Below, piece by piece: positions 48,830 through 58,105 of a stretch of 64,000 nt of DNA (position 1 is its first letter; every line of letters begins with the position of its first letter). The translations under genes were made by a program, and so were the position numbers. The stretch is from Leucobacter salsicius M1-8 (GTDB lineage: Bacteria > Actinomycetota > Actinomycetes > Actinomycetales > Microbacteriaceae), in the NCBI RefSeq assembly GCF_000350525.1, contig NZ_AOCN01000022.1:434001-498000 (forward strand), written 5' to 3'. The notes beneath the pieces were generated by a model. It was not told the DNA's origin. It searched no databases and saw only the letters and a list, made by a program, of their open reading frames with translations.

Positions 48830-49837
48830 TTACCGACCGCTACCCGTGTGCCAGGAGTACACGGAGCGTGCGAGGGCCTCGTCGACTACGAGTTCAGTAA
48901 TCAGGCCGGCAGCGAGTGCGCCGCGCAGACTGTCACGCTTCGAGGTACTCGAAACAACGCACAAGCGGTGAGGGATCTCTCGAATCGCGTCGAGCGAAGG
49001 CCCGCTTGAGCGGGCATTCAGGTCGATACCGTCATCGCTGCCGTCGGCGCGGTAAAAGACGGTGGCGCAGTCTCCGACGATGCCGTATTGCTTCACCGCG
49101 GCCTTGTCCGCCTTGTCGAGATAGCCTCCCGAGTACACATGCGATGGAAGCTCGGCCCTGGGCGATCCCAGCCCAAACATGAACAGTCCGGCTCGTGCCT
49201 GCCGCTCACGCACAGCCTGCACACTGCGCTCGCGCCACATCGCAAGCTTGGTGTTGGGGTCATCAAACAGCGCGGGCACCGGAAACTCATGCACCGACAT
49301 TTGAAAAGCCGAGGCGAACCTGCCGAGGAGCTCACCAGCGTAGGAGACACCGGTGGTGCGCAGGTTCACTGCGCCATTCATCTGCACGACGTGCGAGTCA
49401 TGCGTGGGCTTCGCAGGAAGGTGGCTCGCCACCGCAGACAGAGTTGAACCCCAGGCAACCCCTACCGTGAGCTGCGATCGAACCGCCTGCGCGAGCACCC
49501 CGGCCGCAGCGTGGGCGGTACGGTCTAGCCGTTCCAGTTCTGTTGCCCGGGCAGGAGCGCGCACGACGTGCGCGGTGACGCCGAGCGTATTGGCAAACCA
49601 CGTCTCAAGCTCGTTCTGCGCGGCCTCGGGGGAGTGAATCGTAATCTCAACGAGGCCGGTCTCGCGTGCAAACGACAGCAGCCGAGACACCGACGAACGC
49701 GACACCCTCAGCTCCTGGGCGATCGTTTCCATGGTGAGGTCCTGTTGGTAGTACAGGCGCGCGGCGCTGAGCGCTTGCTCAGCGCGGGGTGCGCGAAGTG
49801 CACGGGCTGCACGTGGCGCGCGTGAATGCGGTGACAT
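48830..49837 (-). CDS. SorC/DeoR-family sugar-binding transcriptional regulator
   Basis: 335 residues. The N-terminal HTH (QDLTMETIAQELRVSRSSVSRL, split across residues 33-54) is followed by a sugar-phosphate-binding domain with VGVAWGSTLSAVASHL and the C-terminal LRGALAAGLITELVVDEALA, typical of SorC regulators. ATG 49837 is preferred because GGAGG lies four bases upstream; an in-frame ATG at 49885 overlaps the palindrome. It faces the glp operon and probably controls it in response to glycerol 3-phosphate or a related phosphate, which is inferred from position. Confidence 0.88.
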   Translation of the reverse strand: MSPHSRAPRAARALRAPRAEQALSAARLYYQQDLTMETIAQELRVSRSSVSRLLSFARETGLVEITIHSPEAAQNELETWFANTLGVTAHVVRAPARATELERLDRTAHAAAGVLAQAVRSQLTVGVAWGSTLSAVASHLPAKPTHDSHVVQMNGAVNLRTTGVSYAGELLGRFASAFQMSVHEFPVPALFDDPNTKLAMWRERSVQAVRERQARAGLFMFGLGSPRAELPSHVYSGGYLDKADKAAVKQYGIVGDCATVFYRADGSDDGIDLNARSSGPSLDAIREIPHRLCVVSSTSKRDSLRGALAAGLITELVVDEALARSVYSWHTGSGR

Positions 49838-49870
49838 CTGGCCTCCGAGGTCTCGAGCAAGTAGCAAAAC

Positions 49871-49884
49871 TGCACATATGTGCA
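49871..49884. promoter_or_regulatory. Palindromic operator between the SorC regulator and glpD
   Basis: TGCACATATGTGCA is a perfect 14-base palindrome; a half-site TTGCAC follows at about 49891. A second palindrome CTCAAGCTTGAG lies at 49913-49924, close to the glpD start. They are natural candidates for SorC binding. Confidence 0.6.
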
Positions 49885-49959
49885 TCTAGTTTGCACCCTT
49901 GACCAGTTGAGTCTCAAGCTTGAGGCGTGCAACAACAGTCAAATAATTCGGGGGAGACC

Positions 49960-51684
49960 GTGTCGCAAGAAGAGACGCCCAGCGCAGCTAGCCGTATTGC
50001 GGGGCTCACGAGCCGTCCCAACGCGCGCGTTTTGGTGATTGGCGCTGGCATTAACGGCATCGCGACCTTCCGCGACCTCGCACTCCAGGGCGTTGACGTC
50101 GCACTCGTAGAACGCGGCGACTACGTCTCGGGAGCTTCGTCAGCCTCGAGCCACATGGTGCACGGCGGTATTCGCTACCTCGAGAACGGCGAGTTCCGGC
50201 TCGTCAAGGAATCGGTGACCGAGCGCAACGGTCTGTTGCGTATCGCTCCTCACTACGTGAAGCCGCTTGAGACCACGATTCCGATTTACAAGACATTCTC
50301 GGGAATCCTGTCGGCACCGTTCCGGCTGCTCATCACGCACGGTCGCGGTAAGCCGAACGAACGCGGCGCATTCCTGATCAAAATCGGGCTCATGATGTAC
50401 GACACCTTCTCGCGCGACGGCGGCCACGTGCCCAAGCACCGGTTCCTCGGCAAGAAGCGTTCGCTAGCCGAGCTGCCCGATATCAACCCGAGCCTGAAGT
50501 ACACGGCCACCTACTACGACGCCTCGATGCACGACCCCGAGCGCCTCGCGCTCGACGTGCTGTGGGACGGCATCGAAACGGGCAGCCATGCTCGGGCCGC
50601 AAACTACGTCTCGGCCGTCGGTCATTCTGCAAACGGCGTGCGCCTGCGCGACGAGCTCACGGGCAACGAATTCGACTTCGCCGCTGACCTCGTGGTCAAC
50701 ACGAGCGGCCCCTGGACCGATCTCACGAACGAGGCTCTCGGCCAGGAGACTCAGTTCATGGGCGGCACCAAGGGCTCGCACGTCGTGCTCGACCACCCCG
50801 AGCTGCTCGCGGCCACCCGCGGCCGTGAGATCTTCTTCGAGCACTCCGACGGCCGCATCGTACTGATCTACCCGCTCAAGGACCGCGTGCTCGTGGGCAC
50901 CACCGACATCAACGCCGACCCGCGCGAGGCGAGCGTCTGCACCGACGACGAGGTGGACTACTTCTTTGATCTCGTGGGCCACGTGTTCCCCCAGATCGAG
51001 ATCAAGCGCGAGGACATCGTCTACTCGTTCTCGGGCATTCGCCCGTTGCCGAAGCACGACGACACAGCCCCCGGCTTCGTGTCGCGCGACTACCGCATCG
51101 TCGAGGGCAAGATGGGTTCAACCCCCACGCTCAGCCTCGTGGGTGGCAAGTGGACGACGTTCCGCGCCCTCGCGGAGCATCTCTCCACCGAGGTCATGAA
51201 TCGCATCGGCGGCAAGCGCACGGTCGACACTGCCGATCTGGCGATCGGCGGCGGCCGTGATTTCCCGGCATCCGACGACGCCAAACGCCTCTGGATCACC
51301 TCGCATGGTGACGGCCGCGATCAGGCCCTCGTCGAGACGCTACTTGAGCGCTACGGCACCCGCGCGGCGACGCTGCTGGCGGAGCTGCCCGAGCAGCTGA
51401 CCGAGCTCGCCCACGCCCCGGGCTACTACGCCGAGGAGCTCGCCTACCTCGCGCGCACCGAGCAGATCGTTCACCTGGACGATCTCCTCAAACGTCGCAC
51501 CTCGATCGCGTTCCGCGGCCACCTCACGAGCGAGCTCCTGGAAGAGCTCGCCGCGGTGCTCGCCACCGAACTCGGTTGGAGCGACGAAACACGCGCTGAC
51601 GAGATCGCGCGCGCGATCCGGACCCTGCGCGATGCTCATCGCATCGAGCTTGGCGCGACCGGCCTTACGCCGCAGCTCGGCTGA
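49960..51684 (+). CDS. glpD: Glycerol-3-phosphate dehydrogenase (FAD)
   Basis: This 574-residue membrane-associated flavoprotein oxidises glycerol 3-phosphate to dihydroxyacetone phosphate and feeds electrons to quinone. The FAD site GAGINGIATFRDLAL lies near residue 28; SSHMVHGGIRYLE, VGTTDIN and SFSGIRPLP are conserved, and a GlpO-type C-terminal cap domain follows. GTG 49960 has GGGGGAG just upstream; GTG 49927 is an alternative 11 codons earlier. glpF starts six bases after its stop. Confidence 0.95.
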   Translation: MSQEETPSAASRIAGLTSRPNARVLVIGAGINGIATFRDLALQGVDVALVERGDYVSGASSASSHMVHGGIRYLENGEFRLVKESVTERNGLLRIAPHYVKPLETTIPIYKTFSGILSAPFRLLITHGRGKPNERGAFLIKIGLMMYDTFSRDGGHVPKHRFLGKKRSLAELPDINPSLKYTATYYDASMHDPERLALDVLWDGIETGSHARAANYVSAVGHSANGVRLRDELTGNEFDFAADLVVNTSGPWTDLTNEALGQETQFMGGTKGSHVVLDHPELLAATRGREIFFEHSDGRIVLIYPLKDRVLVGTTDINADPREASVCTDDEVDYFFDLVGHVFPQIEIKREDIVYSFSGIRPLPKHDDTAPGFVSRDYRIVEGKMGSTPTLSLVGGKWTTFRALAEHLSTEVMNRIGGKRTVDTADLAIGGGRDFPASDDAKRLWITSHGDGRDQALVETLLERYGTRAATLLAELPEQLTELAHAPGYYAEELAYLARTEQIVHLDDLLKRRTSIAFRGHLTSELLEELAAVLATELGWSDETRADEIARAIRTLRDAHRIELGATGLTPQLG

Positions 51685-51689
51685 GCCTC

Positions 51690-52451
51690 ATGACCGAAGT
51701 TCATCTCGGGCTCTACTTCGTCTCGGAGTTTGTAGGCACCGCGCTCCTCGTCCTGCTCGGATGCGGCGTCGTCGCGAACGTTGCTCTAGCCAAGACGAAG
51801 GGCAACGCCGGCGGCGTCGCCATGGTCACGTGGGGGTGGGGGTTCGCGGTCTTCGCGGGCGTCCTCGCTTCGGCGTACTCCGGCGGCATCGTCAACCCGG
51901 CCGTCGCGCTCGGGTTGCTCATCTCGGGCAAAATTTCGGGCGTCATGTTTGGCGTCGCAATCGTCGCTGAAGTACTCGGCGCCATCGTCGGGGCGACCCT
52001 GTGCTGGCTGACCTACCGCAATCACTTCGCAGAAGAGCCGGATCCCGCCGCCAAACTGGGCGTCTTTGCGACAGGGCCGGCGATCCGGAACTACCCAGCA
52101 AACCTGGTGACCGAGATCATTGGCACCTTCGTGCTCATGTTCGTGATTTTTGCGTTCGCAGATTTTGGCGACATCCAAGTGGGTGTGCCGGGGGGCCTTG
52201 GCCCCATGATGGCGATGCCCGTCGCGTTTCTCGTCGTGGGCATCGGGATGTCTCTGGGTGGCCCGACCGGCTACGCGATCAACCCTGCCCGTGACCTGGG
52301 CCCGCGGATTGCTCATGCGATCTTGCCCATCAAGGGCAAGGGTCCGAGTGACTGGAGCTATGCCTGGGTGCCGGTCGTGGGACCCTTCGTGGGCGCCGGG
52401 CTCGCGGCACTCTCGGCCCCACTACTGCTCGACTTGGCTCAGGCCGTCTAA
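51690..52451 (+). CDS. glpF: Glycerol uptake facilitator (aquaglyceroporin)
   Basis: A 253-residue channel with six membrane helices and two half-helices. The two selectivity motifs are GGIVNPAVALG and GYAINPARDLGPR; the Asp after the second NPAR marks a glycerol-permeable channel rather than a water-only aquaporin. It lies between glpD and glpK, consistent with glycerol entry followed by phosphorylation. Confidence 0.95.
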   Translation: MTEVHLGLYFVSEFVGTALLVLLGCGVVANVALAKTKGNAGGVAMVTWGWGFAVFAGVLASAYSGGIVNPAVALGLLISGKISGVMFGVAIVAEVLGAIVGATLCWLTYRNHFAEEPDPAAKLGVFATGPAIRNYPANLVTEIIGTFVLMFVIFAFADFGDIQVGVPGGLGPMMAMPVAFLVVGIGMSLGGPTGYAINPARDLGPRIAHAILPIKGKGPSDWSYAWVPVVGPFVGAGLAALSAPLLLDLAQAV

Positions 52452-52542
52452 TCTGGGGCTACCGCACCTCGCGCGCACAGATCCTTGCACACTCTCACCG
52501 TTTCTCGACCTCACCAGACACCTCACCTGAAGGAGCAGCACA

Positions 52543-54054
52543 GTGGCTGAATACATCATTGCCATCGACCAGGGCACCACTTCGTCGCGCGCGATGATCT
52601 TTGACCACGGCGGCAACATCATTTCCGTCGGGCAGAAAGAGCACGAGCAGATCATGCCCCAGGCTGGCTGGGTCGAGCACGATGCGGTCGAGATTTGGCA
52701 GAACGTGCAGGAGGTGATCGGCATCGCGCTCGGGCGCGCTGACCTGACCCGCCACGACATCGAGGCGATCGGCATCACGAACCAGCGCGAGACCGCGGTG
52801 GTCTGGGACCGTCGCACCGGTCGCCCGATCTACAACGCAATCGTGTGGCAAGACACGCGCACACAGCCGATCGTCGACCGGCTCGCGGCCGAGGGTGGCG
52901 TCGAGCGATTCAAAGCCATCGTCGGGCTGCCGCTCGCCACCTACTTCTCGGGCACGAAGGTCGCGTGGATCCTCGAGAATGTCGATGGCGCGCGCGAGGC
53001 TGCCGACGCCGGGCACCTGATGTTTGGTACGACCGACAGCTGGGTGATCTGGAACCTCACGGGCGGTGTCGAAGGCGGGGTGCACGTCACCGACGTTACG
53101 AACGCCTCGCGCACCATGTTCATGGACCTCGAGACGCTCGACTGGCGCGACGACATCCTCGAAGCCTTCGGCGTGCCCCGCTCGATGCTGCCCGAAATCA
53201 AGTCCTCGTCGGAGGTTTACGGGTACGCCGAGGACTCGTCGCTGCTGCGCGAAACCCCCATCTCGGGAGTGCTCGGTGACCAGCAGGCCGCGACGTTTGG
53301 TCAGGCCGCGTTCCGATCGGGCGAAAGCAAGAACACGTACGGCACCGGCTGCTTCCTAATCTTCAACACGGGCGAAGAGATCGTGCACTCGAAGAACGGG
53401 CTGCTCACGACCGTCGGGTTCAAGCTCGGCGACGGCCCCGCGCACTACGCGCTTGAGGGGTCGATCGCCGTCACCGGATCACTGATCCAGTGGCTGCGGG
53501 ATCAGCTCGGCATCATCGAGAGCGCCCCCGAGGTCGAGAAGCTCGCGAGCTCGGTCGAGAACAACGGCGGCGTGTACTTCGTGCCCGCGTTCTCGGGACT
53601 CTTCGCGCCCTACTGGCGCCCCGATGCGCGCGGTGCCATCGTGGGACTCACGCGCTACGCCAACCGCGGCCATATCGCGCGGGCAGCACTCGAGGCCGTC
53701 GCGTTTCAGACGCGCGACGTGCTCGACGCTGTCAACGCCGACGCGGGTGTCGCACTCACCGAGCTCAAGGTCGACGGCGGCATGGTCGCCAACGATGCGC
53801 TGATGCAGTTCCAGGCCGACGTGCTGGGCGTGCCCGTCGTGCGCCCCGTCGTCGCTGAAACGACCGCGCTCGGCGCGGCCTACGCTGCCGGCCTCGCGGT
53901 CGGATTCTGGGACAGCCTCGACGGCCTGCGCGCCAATTGGCAGGAGCAGCAGCGCTGGGAGCCCGCGATGGCGGCCGAGGACCGCGACCGCGAGCTGCGA
54001 CTGTGGCGCAAGGCCGTCACCAAGTCCATGGATTGGGTGGACGAGGACGTATAA
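52543..54054 (+). CDS. glpK: Glycerol kinase
   Basis: This 503-residue kinase phosphorylates glycerol with ATP. The N-terminus [17 protein letters not shown] is diagnostic, as are WLQDTRT-like [25 protein letters not shown] and [15 protein letters not shown]. Length matches E. coli GlpK. GTG 52543 has AAGGAG seven bases upstream. The 91-base gap after glpF contains no terminator, so the three genes likely form one operon. Confidence 0.97.
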   Translation: MAEYIIAIDQGTTSSRAMIFDHGGNIISVGQKEHEQIMPQAGWVEHDAVEIWQNVQEVIGIALGRADLTRHDIEAIGITNQRETAVVWDRRTGRPIYNAIVWQDTRTQPIVDRLAAEGGVERFKAIVGLPLATYFSGTKVAWILENVDGAREAADAGHLMFGTTDSWVIWNLTGGVEGGVHVTDVTNASRTMFMDLETLDWRDDILEAFGVPRSMLPEIKSSSEVYGYAEDSSLLRETPISGVLGDQQAATFGQAAFRSGESKNTYGTGCFLIFNTGEEIVHSKNGLLTTVGFKLGDGPAHYALEGSIAVTGSLIQWLRDQLGIIESAPEVEKLASSVENNGGVYFVPAFSGLFAPYWRPDARGAIVGLTRYANRGHIARAALEAVAFQTRDVLDAVNADAGVALTELKVDGGMVANDALMQFQADVLGVPVVRPVVAETTALGAAYAAGLAVGFWDSLDGLRANWQEQQRWEPAMAAEDRDRELRLWRKAVTKSMDWVDEDV

Positions 54055-54091
54055 ACGAAGAGGGTTGAAGGTCACGCCAAGGCTCGCGTCG

Positions 54092-54097
54092 TAGGCT
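54092..54097 (+). promoter_or_regulatory. -10 box TAGGCT of the DUF4031 gene
   Basis: TAGGCT ends seven bases before ATG 54105 with no ribosome site, indicating leaderless mRNA. Confidence 0.55.
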
Positions 54098-54104
54098 TGT
54101 CGTC

Positions 54105-54473
54105 ATGACCGTGCTCATTGACACCCCGCTGTGGCCCGCCCACGGCAGGCTCTGGGCTCACCTCGTGAGCGATCACTCGCTCAGCGAGCTGCACGACTTT
54201 GCGTCTGCAAACGGCATTCCGAGGCGCGGTTTCGACCTTGATCACTACGACGTGCCCGCAGACATGCACGACCGTCTGATCGCTGCGGGGGCCGAGTACG
54301 TGAGCGGCGGCGAGCTCGTGCGTCGGCTCATTGGATCGGGCCTGCGCGTGCGCGCACGCGACCGGGCTGCATCTGTTAAGGCCGTGTATATCGGGGCCAT
54401 GCGCGAAGAGAAAACCGCAACCTCGTTCGTGCGAGTCTCGGTTGAGCAGACGACGGTCACGGTCACCGGGTAG
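54105..54473 (+). CDS. DUF4031 domain protein
   Basis: A 122-residue cytosolic protein. MTVLIDTPLWPAHGRLWAHL, SDHSLSELHDFA and IPRRGFDLDHYDVP are the conserved DUF4031 segments, common in actinobacteria. A C-terminal part rich in Arg and Thr follows. No activity is known; the conserved Asp and His residues could bind metal, which is speculation. Confidence 0.88.
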   Translation: MTVLIDTPLWPAHGRLWAHLVSDHSLSELHDFASANGIPRRGFDLDHYDVPADMHDRLIAAGAEYVSGGELVRRLIGSGLRVRARDRAASVKAVYIGAMREEKTATSFVRVSVEQTTVTVTG

Positions 54474-54515
54474 CCCGATTGGGTGCTTCGCGGGCGGACT
54501 CTTAGGCTTGAACGC

Positions 54516-55322
54516 ATGACTGCTTCTGGAATTCTTCGTGTTGCGGTGCTGGGCTACGGCGCGATCGGCGCCCGTGTGACGCAGGCCCTCGCTCAGAATG
54601 AAGTCCCCGGGGCGACATTGGTGGGCGCGATCGTGCGCGTGCCTGAGCGGGCCGCGAGCGATGGGATCCGGCCCTTGAGTCTCGAGGAGGCGCTCGCCGA
54701 GAGCGACCTGATCGTCGAGTGCGCGACGGGGGAGGCCCTCCGCGCAACTGGGCCGCGCATCATTGCGGCCGGGGTCTCGCTGCTGCCTGCCTCATTGGGC
54801 GCGCTGGCTGATCCGGATCTGCGGGCCCGGCTCGTCGAGCAGGGCCCGGGCCGCTGCTACCTGACCGCTGGCGCGATCGGCGGGCTCGACCTGCTGGGGG
54901 CCGCGGCCCGAAACCACGGCCTCGACACCGTCACGCTGACCTCGACGAAGCTCGCGCGCACGCTCGTGCAGCCGTGGATGAGCGCCAGCGAAGCCGGAAA
55001 GCTCCGCGAGACGCGGGCCGCGTTCACCCTGTTCGAAGGCAGCGTGCACGAGGCGATCGAACTGTTTCCGGCCTCCCTCAACGTCGGGGTCGCACTCGCG
55101 GCGGCGACCGGGCTCTGGGAGGGTGTGCGTGTGCGGCTGGTCGCCGATCCGGAAGCGCACCTGACTCACCATCGCATTCAGGCCTCGGGAACCTCGGGTG
55201 ATTACGATTTCTCGATCGTGAACAAGCCGCTCATAGCCTCGCCCACCTCGAGCGGGGTCGTGTCGGCGGCACTGCTGCGCGGCGTCGAACAGATTGCGAG
55301 GCCCTCAGGTGCGTTTGTTTAG
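54516..55322 (+). CDS. Aspartate dehydrogenase domain protein
   Basis: A 268-residue NAD(P)-binding protein. The Rossmann motif VAVLGYGAIGARV opens the chain; IVECATGEALR, LTAGAIGGLDLL and FPASLNVGVALAAATG match the L-aspartate dehydrogenase (NadX) family, which oxidises aspartate to iminoaspartate for NAD synthesis or deaminates it. No nadA or nadC lies nearby, so the substrate is uncertain. TAGGCT seven bases before the ATG implies leaderless mRNA. The 3' end overlaps ctaG by 14 bases. Confidence 0.83.
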   Translation: MTASGILRVAVLGYGAIGARVTQALAQNEVPGATLVGAIVRVPERAASDGIRPLSLEEALAESDLIVECATGEALRATGPRIIAAGVSLLPASLGALADPDLRARLVEQGPGRCYLTAGAIGGLDLLGAAARNHGLDTVTLTSTKLARTLVQPWMSASEAGKLRETRAAFTLFEGSVHEAIELFPASLNVGVALAAATGLWEGVRVRLVADPEAHLTHHRIQASGTSGDYDFSIVNKPLIASPTSSGVVSAALLRGVEQIARPSGAFV

Positions 55323-56235
55323 CGAGCCCTCCGGTTATTCGCCGACGTGGTTTCTGCCAGTGCCGCTGTGGGAGATGAACCCGGTCGCGTGGCTCATGCT
55401 CATCGCGCTGGGGCTGTACCTCGCGGGGGCCGTCAGCTTGTGGCGCCGTGGTCAACGCTGGAGCCCGGTCGCCACGCTTTCGTTTGTGACGGGCAGCCTG
55501 CTGGTGATTCTCGTGACCGGTACCCGGCTGACCGGCCTGGCTGAAGACCTCGTCTCGGTCCTGCTGTTTCAAGAACTCACGCTCATGGTGGTCGCGCCGC
55601 CGCTCCTGATGATCGGCATGCCGGGGCGCCTGCTGCTCACAGCGACCCCGAGGCTGGGCCTGGGCCGGGGGCTGCTCCGGATCGGGCTGAGTGGCTACCG
55701 CTCGCGCATTGCGCGCGTGCTGCTGCATCCGCTGGCCGCGCTGGTGATCGCGGCGGCGATGCTGCCGGGGCTCTACCTGACGGACTTCGTGAGCGTGGTG
55801 CTGGGTTGGCCCGGAGGCCACACGCTGCTGCTCGTCGCGTTCTTGGTGCTCGGCGTGATTGCGGGGGCTCCACTGTGGGCGCGTGACCCGCTGCCGCGCC
55901 GACCCTCGTTCGTGGTGCGCCTCGTCGAGGTGTTCGTTGAGATTCAGATCCACGCGGTGTTTGGGCTCGTGCTGCTGTTGAGCGTGCCGCCGATGTTTGC
56001 GGCGTACGCGGGGGAGCCCGTGACCGCGGGGATCAGCCGGGCGCTCGACCAGTCAGTGGGCGGAGCGCTCATGTGGACCTACGGTGAGTTGCCGCTCATC
56101 ATCGCCCTCATCGTGACGCTATCGAAGTGGCGCCGGCGAGACCTGCGCACCGCACAGCACCGCGAGGCGGCGGACGACGCGGCGTTGGACGAGTACAACG
56201 CGTACCTCGCGGCGCAGCGGAGCGGAGGCGAGTAG
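55309..56235 (+). CDS. ctaG: Cytochrome c oxidase assembly protein (CtaG/caa3 type)
   Basis: A 308-residue membrane protein with about seven hydrophobic helices. The family features SLWRRGQRWSPVATLSFVTG, FQELTLMVVAPPLLMIGMPGR, and EIQIHAVFGLVLLLSVPP fit the CtaG_Cox11-independent caa3 assembly proteins, which help insert copper in cytochrome oxidase. GTG 55309 has GAGG upstream and overlaps the preceding gene by 14 bases, so it is translationally coupled. Confidence 0.88.
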   Translation: MRLFSEPSGYSPTWFLPVPLWEMNPVAWLMLIALGLYLAGAVSLWRRGQRWSPVATLSFVTGSLLVILVTGTRLTGLAEDLVSVLLFQELTLMVVAPPLLMIGMPGRLLLTATPRLGLGRGLLRIGLSGYRSRIARVLLHPLAALVIAAAMLPGLYLTDFVSVVLGWPGGHTLLLVAFLVLGVIAGAPLWARDPLPRRPSFVVRLVEVFVEIQIHAVFGLVLLLSVPPMFAAYAGEPVTAGISRALDQSVGGALMWTYGELPLIIALIVTLSKWRRRDLRTAQHREAADDAALDEYNAYLAAQRSGGE

Positions 56236-56237
56236 CG

Positions 56238-56690
56238 GTGTCCGCAGCCCTGTTCCAGGCTGGGTACCGAAAGCAGCCCCGCACTGCCGCTCGGCGCATC
56301 GTATGGATGGTGGTGACTCTCGTGCCGTTCGGAGTGTTCGCGGGGTTCATGGTTACGGGGGCCGTTGCGAACTGGCTGTTACTGAGCCGCGACGTGCCGG
56401 CCCAAGCCGCGGGGACCGTGCCCACCCTGCTCGACACCTGGATGCTCACCGCGTACGGTGTCGTAGCGACGCTCGCCTGGGTGATCGTGCTGGTGTTGGG
56501 GGTGCGCCGCGTGCAAGAACAGAGAGCCCGTGAACGCTGCGCTCGTGCGCGGCGAGATCGTGATGATCTCGAGCGTACGGCTCGGTCGGCTCAGTTCGCT
56601 GCCAGGCGTGAACAGCGGGCCACGGAACAGGCCGCGTACGAGCGCCGAAAGGCGGCCCGGAGGGCGCGCCGCCGCAACCAGGAGCGGTAG
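56238..56690 (+). CDS. Two-helix membrane protein with long basic tail
   Basis: 150 residues with two hydrophobic helices (about 22-44 and 67-87) and an Arg/Ala-rich helical tail of about 60 residues that may form a coiled coil. No family is recognised. GTG 56238 lies two bases after the ctaG stop with GGAGG nine bases before it, so it is probably the last gene of the ctaG operon. Confidence 0.7.
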   Translation: MSAALFQAGYRKQPRTAARRIVWMVVTLVPFGVFAGFMVTGAVANWLLLSRDVPAQAAGTVPTLLDTWMLTAYGVVATLAWVIVLVLGVRRVQEQRARERCARARRDRDDLERTARSAQFAARREQRATEQAAYERRKAARRARRRNQER

Positions 56691-56744
56691 CGTTTCCATA
56701 CCGAGCGAGAAGCCTGTCGACCGGCTTGGCCCTACGATGGCTCC

Positions 56745-57131
56745 ATGCCCCGCATTCGCGCCACCGACCTGATCGACGTCTTCGTCTACACGGTGGTGCT
56801 GGGCACCTTCACGCAGTTGTTTCCCCAGGTGATCAGCGAGTCGTTTCTCACATCGCTCATTACTGCCGTGCTCCTCAAGGTCGTGCTCGAGGTCGTCGTG
56901 CGGCTGAAAACCACGATCGTCACGCGATTCAAGAACGCAGACTCGATGCGGGTCAAGGTCGTCGCGGCGGTGTCACTGTCGCTCGTGGGCGGTGGCAGCA
57001 AAGCGCTCATCCTATGGCTCACGGACGTCATACTCGGCGACGCGGTCTACCTCGGAGGGTTCTTTGCGGTGACGCTGCTCGTCGTGACGCTTATGCTCGC
57101 GCGTGCTGGCGTGCGCCGCCTCGTTCGGTGA
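56745..57131 (+). CDS. Membrane protein of unknown function
   Basis: 128 residues with four hydrophobic segments (about 9-28, 33-51, 72-93, 99-118) and basic loops; it resembles uncharacterised actinobacterial membrane proteins. TACGAT (56733-56738) lies six bases before the ATG, giving a leaderless-type promoter. No partner is evident. Confidence 0.7.
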   Translation: MPRIRATDLIDVFVYTVVLGTFTQLFPQVISESFLTSLITAVLLKVVLEVVVRLKTTIVTRFKNADSMRVKVVAAVSLSLVGGGSKALILWLTDVILGDAVYLGGFFAVTLLVVTLMLARAGVRRLVR

Positions 57132-57245
57132 GCGGTTTTGTCAGCGTTGCGGAAGCACTCTTTTGAACAGGCCGAGGAGCTGCGCGCCGGCGCTCGGAGC
57201 TAACGTACGGGCAGCGGCTACGGCCAGATCGCTACCATAGACCGC

Positions 57246-57482
57246 ATGGACGGCTTTCTCCCGGTGAGTACCTTTTGGTTCACGCTCGCCATCATCAACG
57301 CTGGTCTGGCTGAGCAGAAGGGCCGTTCCCGGCTGGTCTGGTTCCTCGGCAGCCTGTTTATCGGGCCGCTGGCGACGCTGCTGATCGTTGTCATGGCGCG
57401 TCCTGATCCCGACGCAGAAGCCACTGCGGAGGACTTACGCCGGTATCAGGCCGAGCGTGCGGCCAAGCGCAGCGGTAGCTGA
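57246..57482 (+). CDS. Small two-helix membrane protein
   Basis: 78 residues: two hydrophobic helices (about 7-21 and 30-50) joined by a basic loop (EQKGRSR), then an acidic and basic tail (DAEATAEDLRRYQAERAAKR). It resembles small actinobacterial hypothetical membrane proteins. TACCAT (57233-57238) lies seven bases before the ATG. Confidence 0.65.
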   Translation: MDGFLPVSTFWFTLAIINAGLAEQKGRSRLVWFLGSLFIGPLATLLIVVMARPDPDAEATAEDLRRYQAERAAKRSGS

Positions 57483-57503
57483 ACCCGGGGTGTTACTCGT
57501 TAC

Positions 57504-57509
57504 TAGGAT
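57504..57509 (+). promoter_or_regulatory. -10 box TAGGAT of the GNAT gene
   Basis: TAGGAT ends seven bases before ATG 57517 and favours this start over ATG 57511. Confidence 0.55.
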
Positions 57510-57516
57510 GATGGGC

Positions 57517-58056
57517 ATGGAATCGACCCTCGAGTTCGGCGTTGCTACCGAATCAGACGTGCCCGCACTTGTCACGCTCATCGATTCGGCCTATCGCGGC
57601 GAGTCCAGCCGGGCCGGTTGGACGCACGAGGCCGATGTGATGGAGGGATCACGCACGAGCGAAGCTGAGATCCGAGGGATCGTGGCGGATCCCGACTCAA
57701 CGATGCTGCTGGTGCGTGGCAACGCCCTTGATGGGCGCCTCTTGGCCTGTTGCCAGCTGCAGCGGCAAGGAGAACGTAGCTACTTCGGAACGTTCGCGGT
57801 CGACCCCACACGCCAGGGTGAGGGCGTGGGCGCCGCGGTACTCGACTACGCCGAGCGGCTTGCCCGTGACAGCTGGGGCAGCACCCACATGGTCATGACC
57901 GTCGTGCGACAGCGCGAGGAGCTCATTGCGTATTACGTTCGACGAGGATTTCGCGACACGGGCGAGCGCACGCCGTTTCCCTACGCGGACGAACGATTCG
58001 GGCGCCCGCTGCGGGACGACCTCGAATTCACCCACCTCGAAAAGCGCCTGTTCTGA
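57517..58056 (+). CDS. GNAT-family N-acetyltransferase
   Basis: A 179-residue acetyl-CoA-dependent transferase. The acetyl-CoA-binding motif A is GTFAVDPTRQGEGVGAAVLDYAE (split around the QGEGVG pyrophosphate loop, residues 93-105), followed by YYVRRGFRDTGERTPFPY. The substrate amine is unknown. No operon partners are evident and it has a leaderless-type promoter. Confidence 0.88.
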   Translation: MESTLEFGVATESDVPALVTLIDSAYRGESSRAGWTHEADVMEGSRTSEAEIRGIVADPDSTMLLVRGNALDGRLLACCQLQRQGERSYFGTFAVDPTRQGEGVGAAVLDYAERLARDSWGSTHMVMTVVRQREELIAYYVRRGFRDTGERTPFPYADERFGRPLRDDLEFTHLEKRLF

Positions 58057-58105
58057 GCGACGCAAGCCATAGCTTGCCGGCAGCGGTCGGCGTAGGCTAT
58101 CCACC

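Noticed and set aside
54105-54473. Small gene considered as a toxin
   Set aside because: It matches DUF4031 and has no adjacent antitoxin-like partner.
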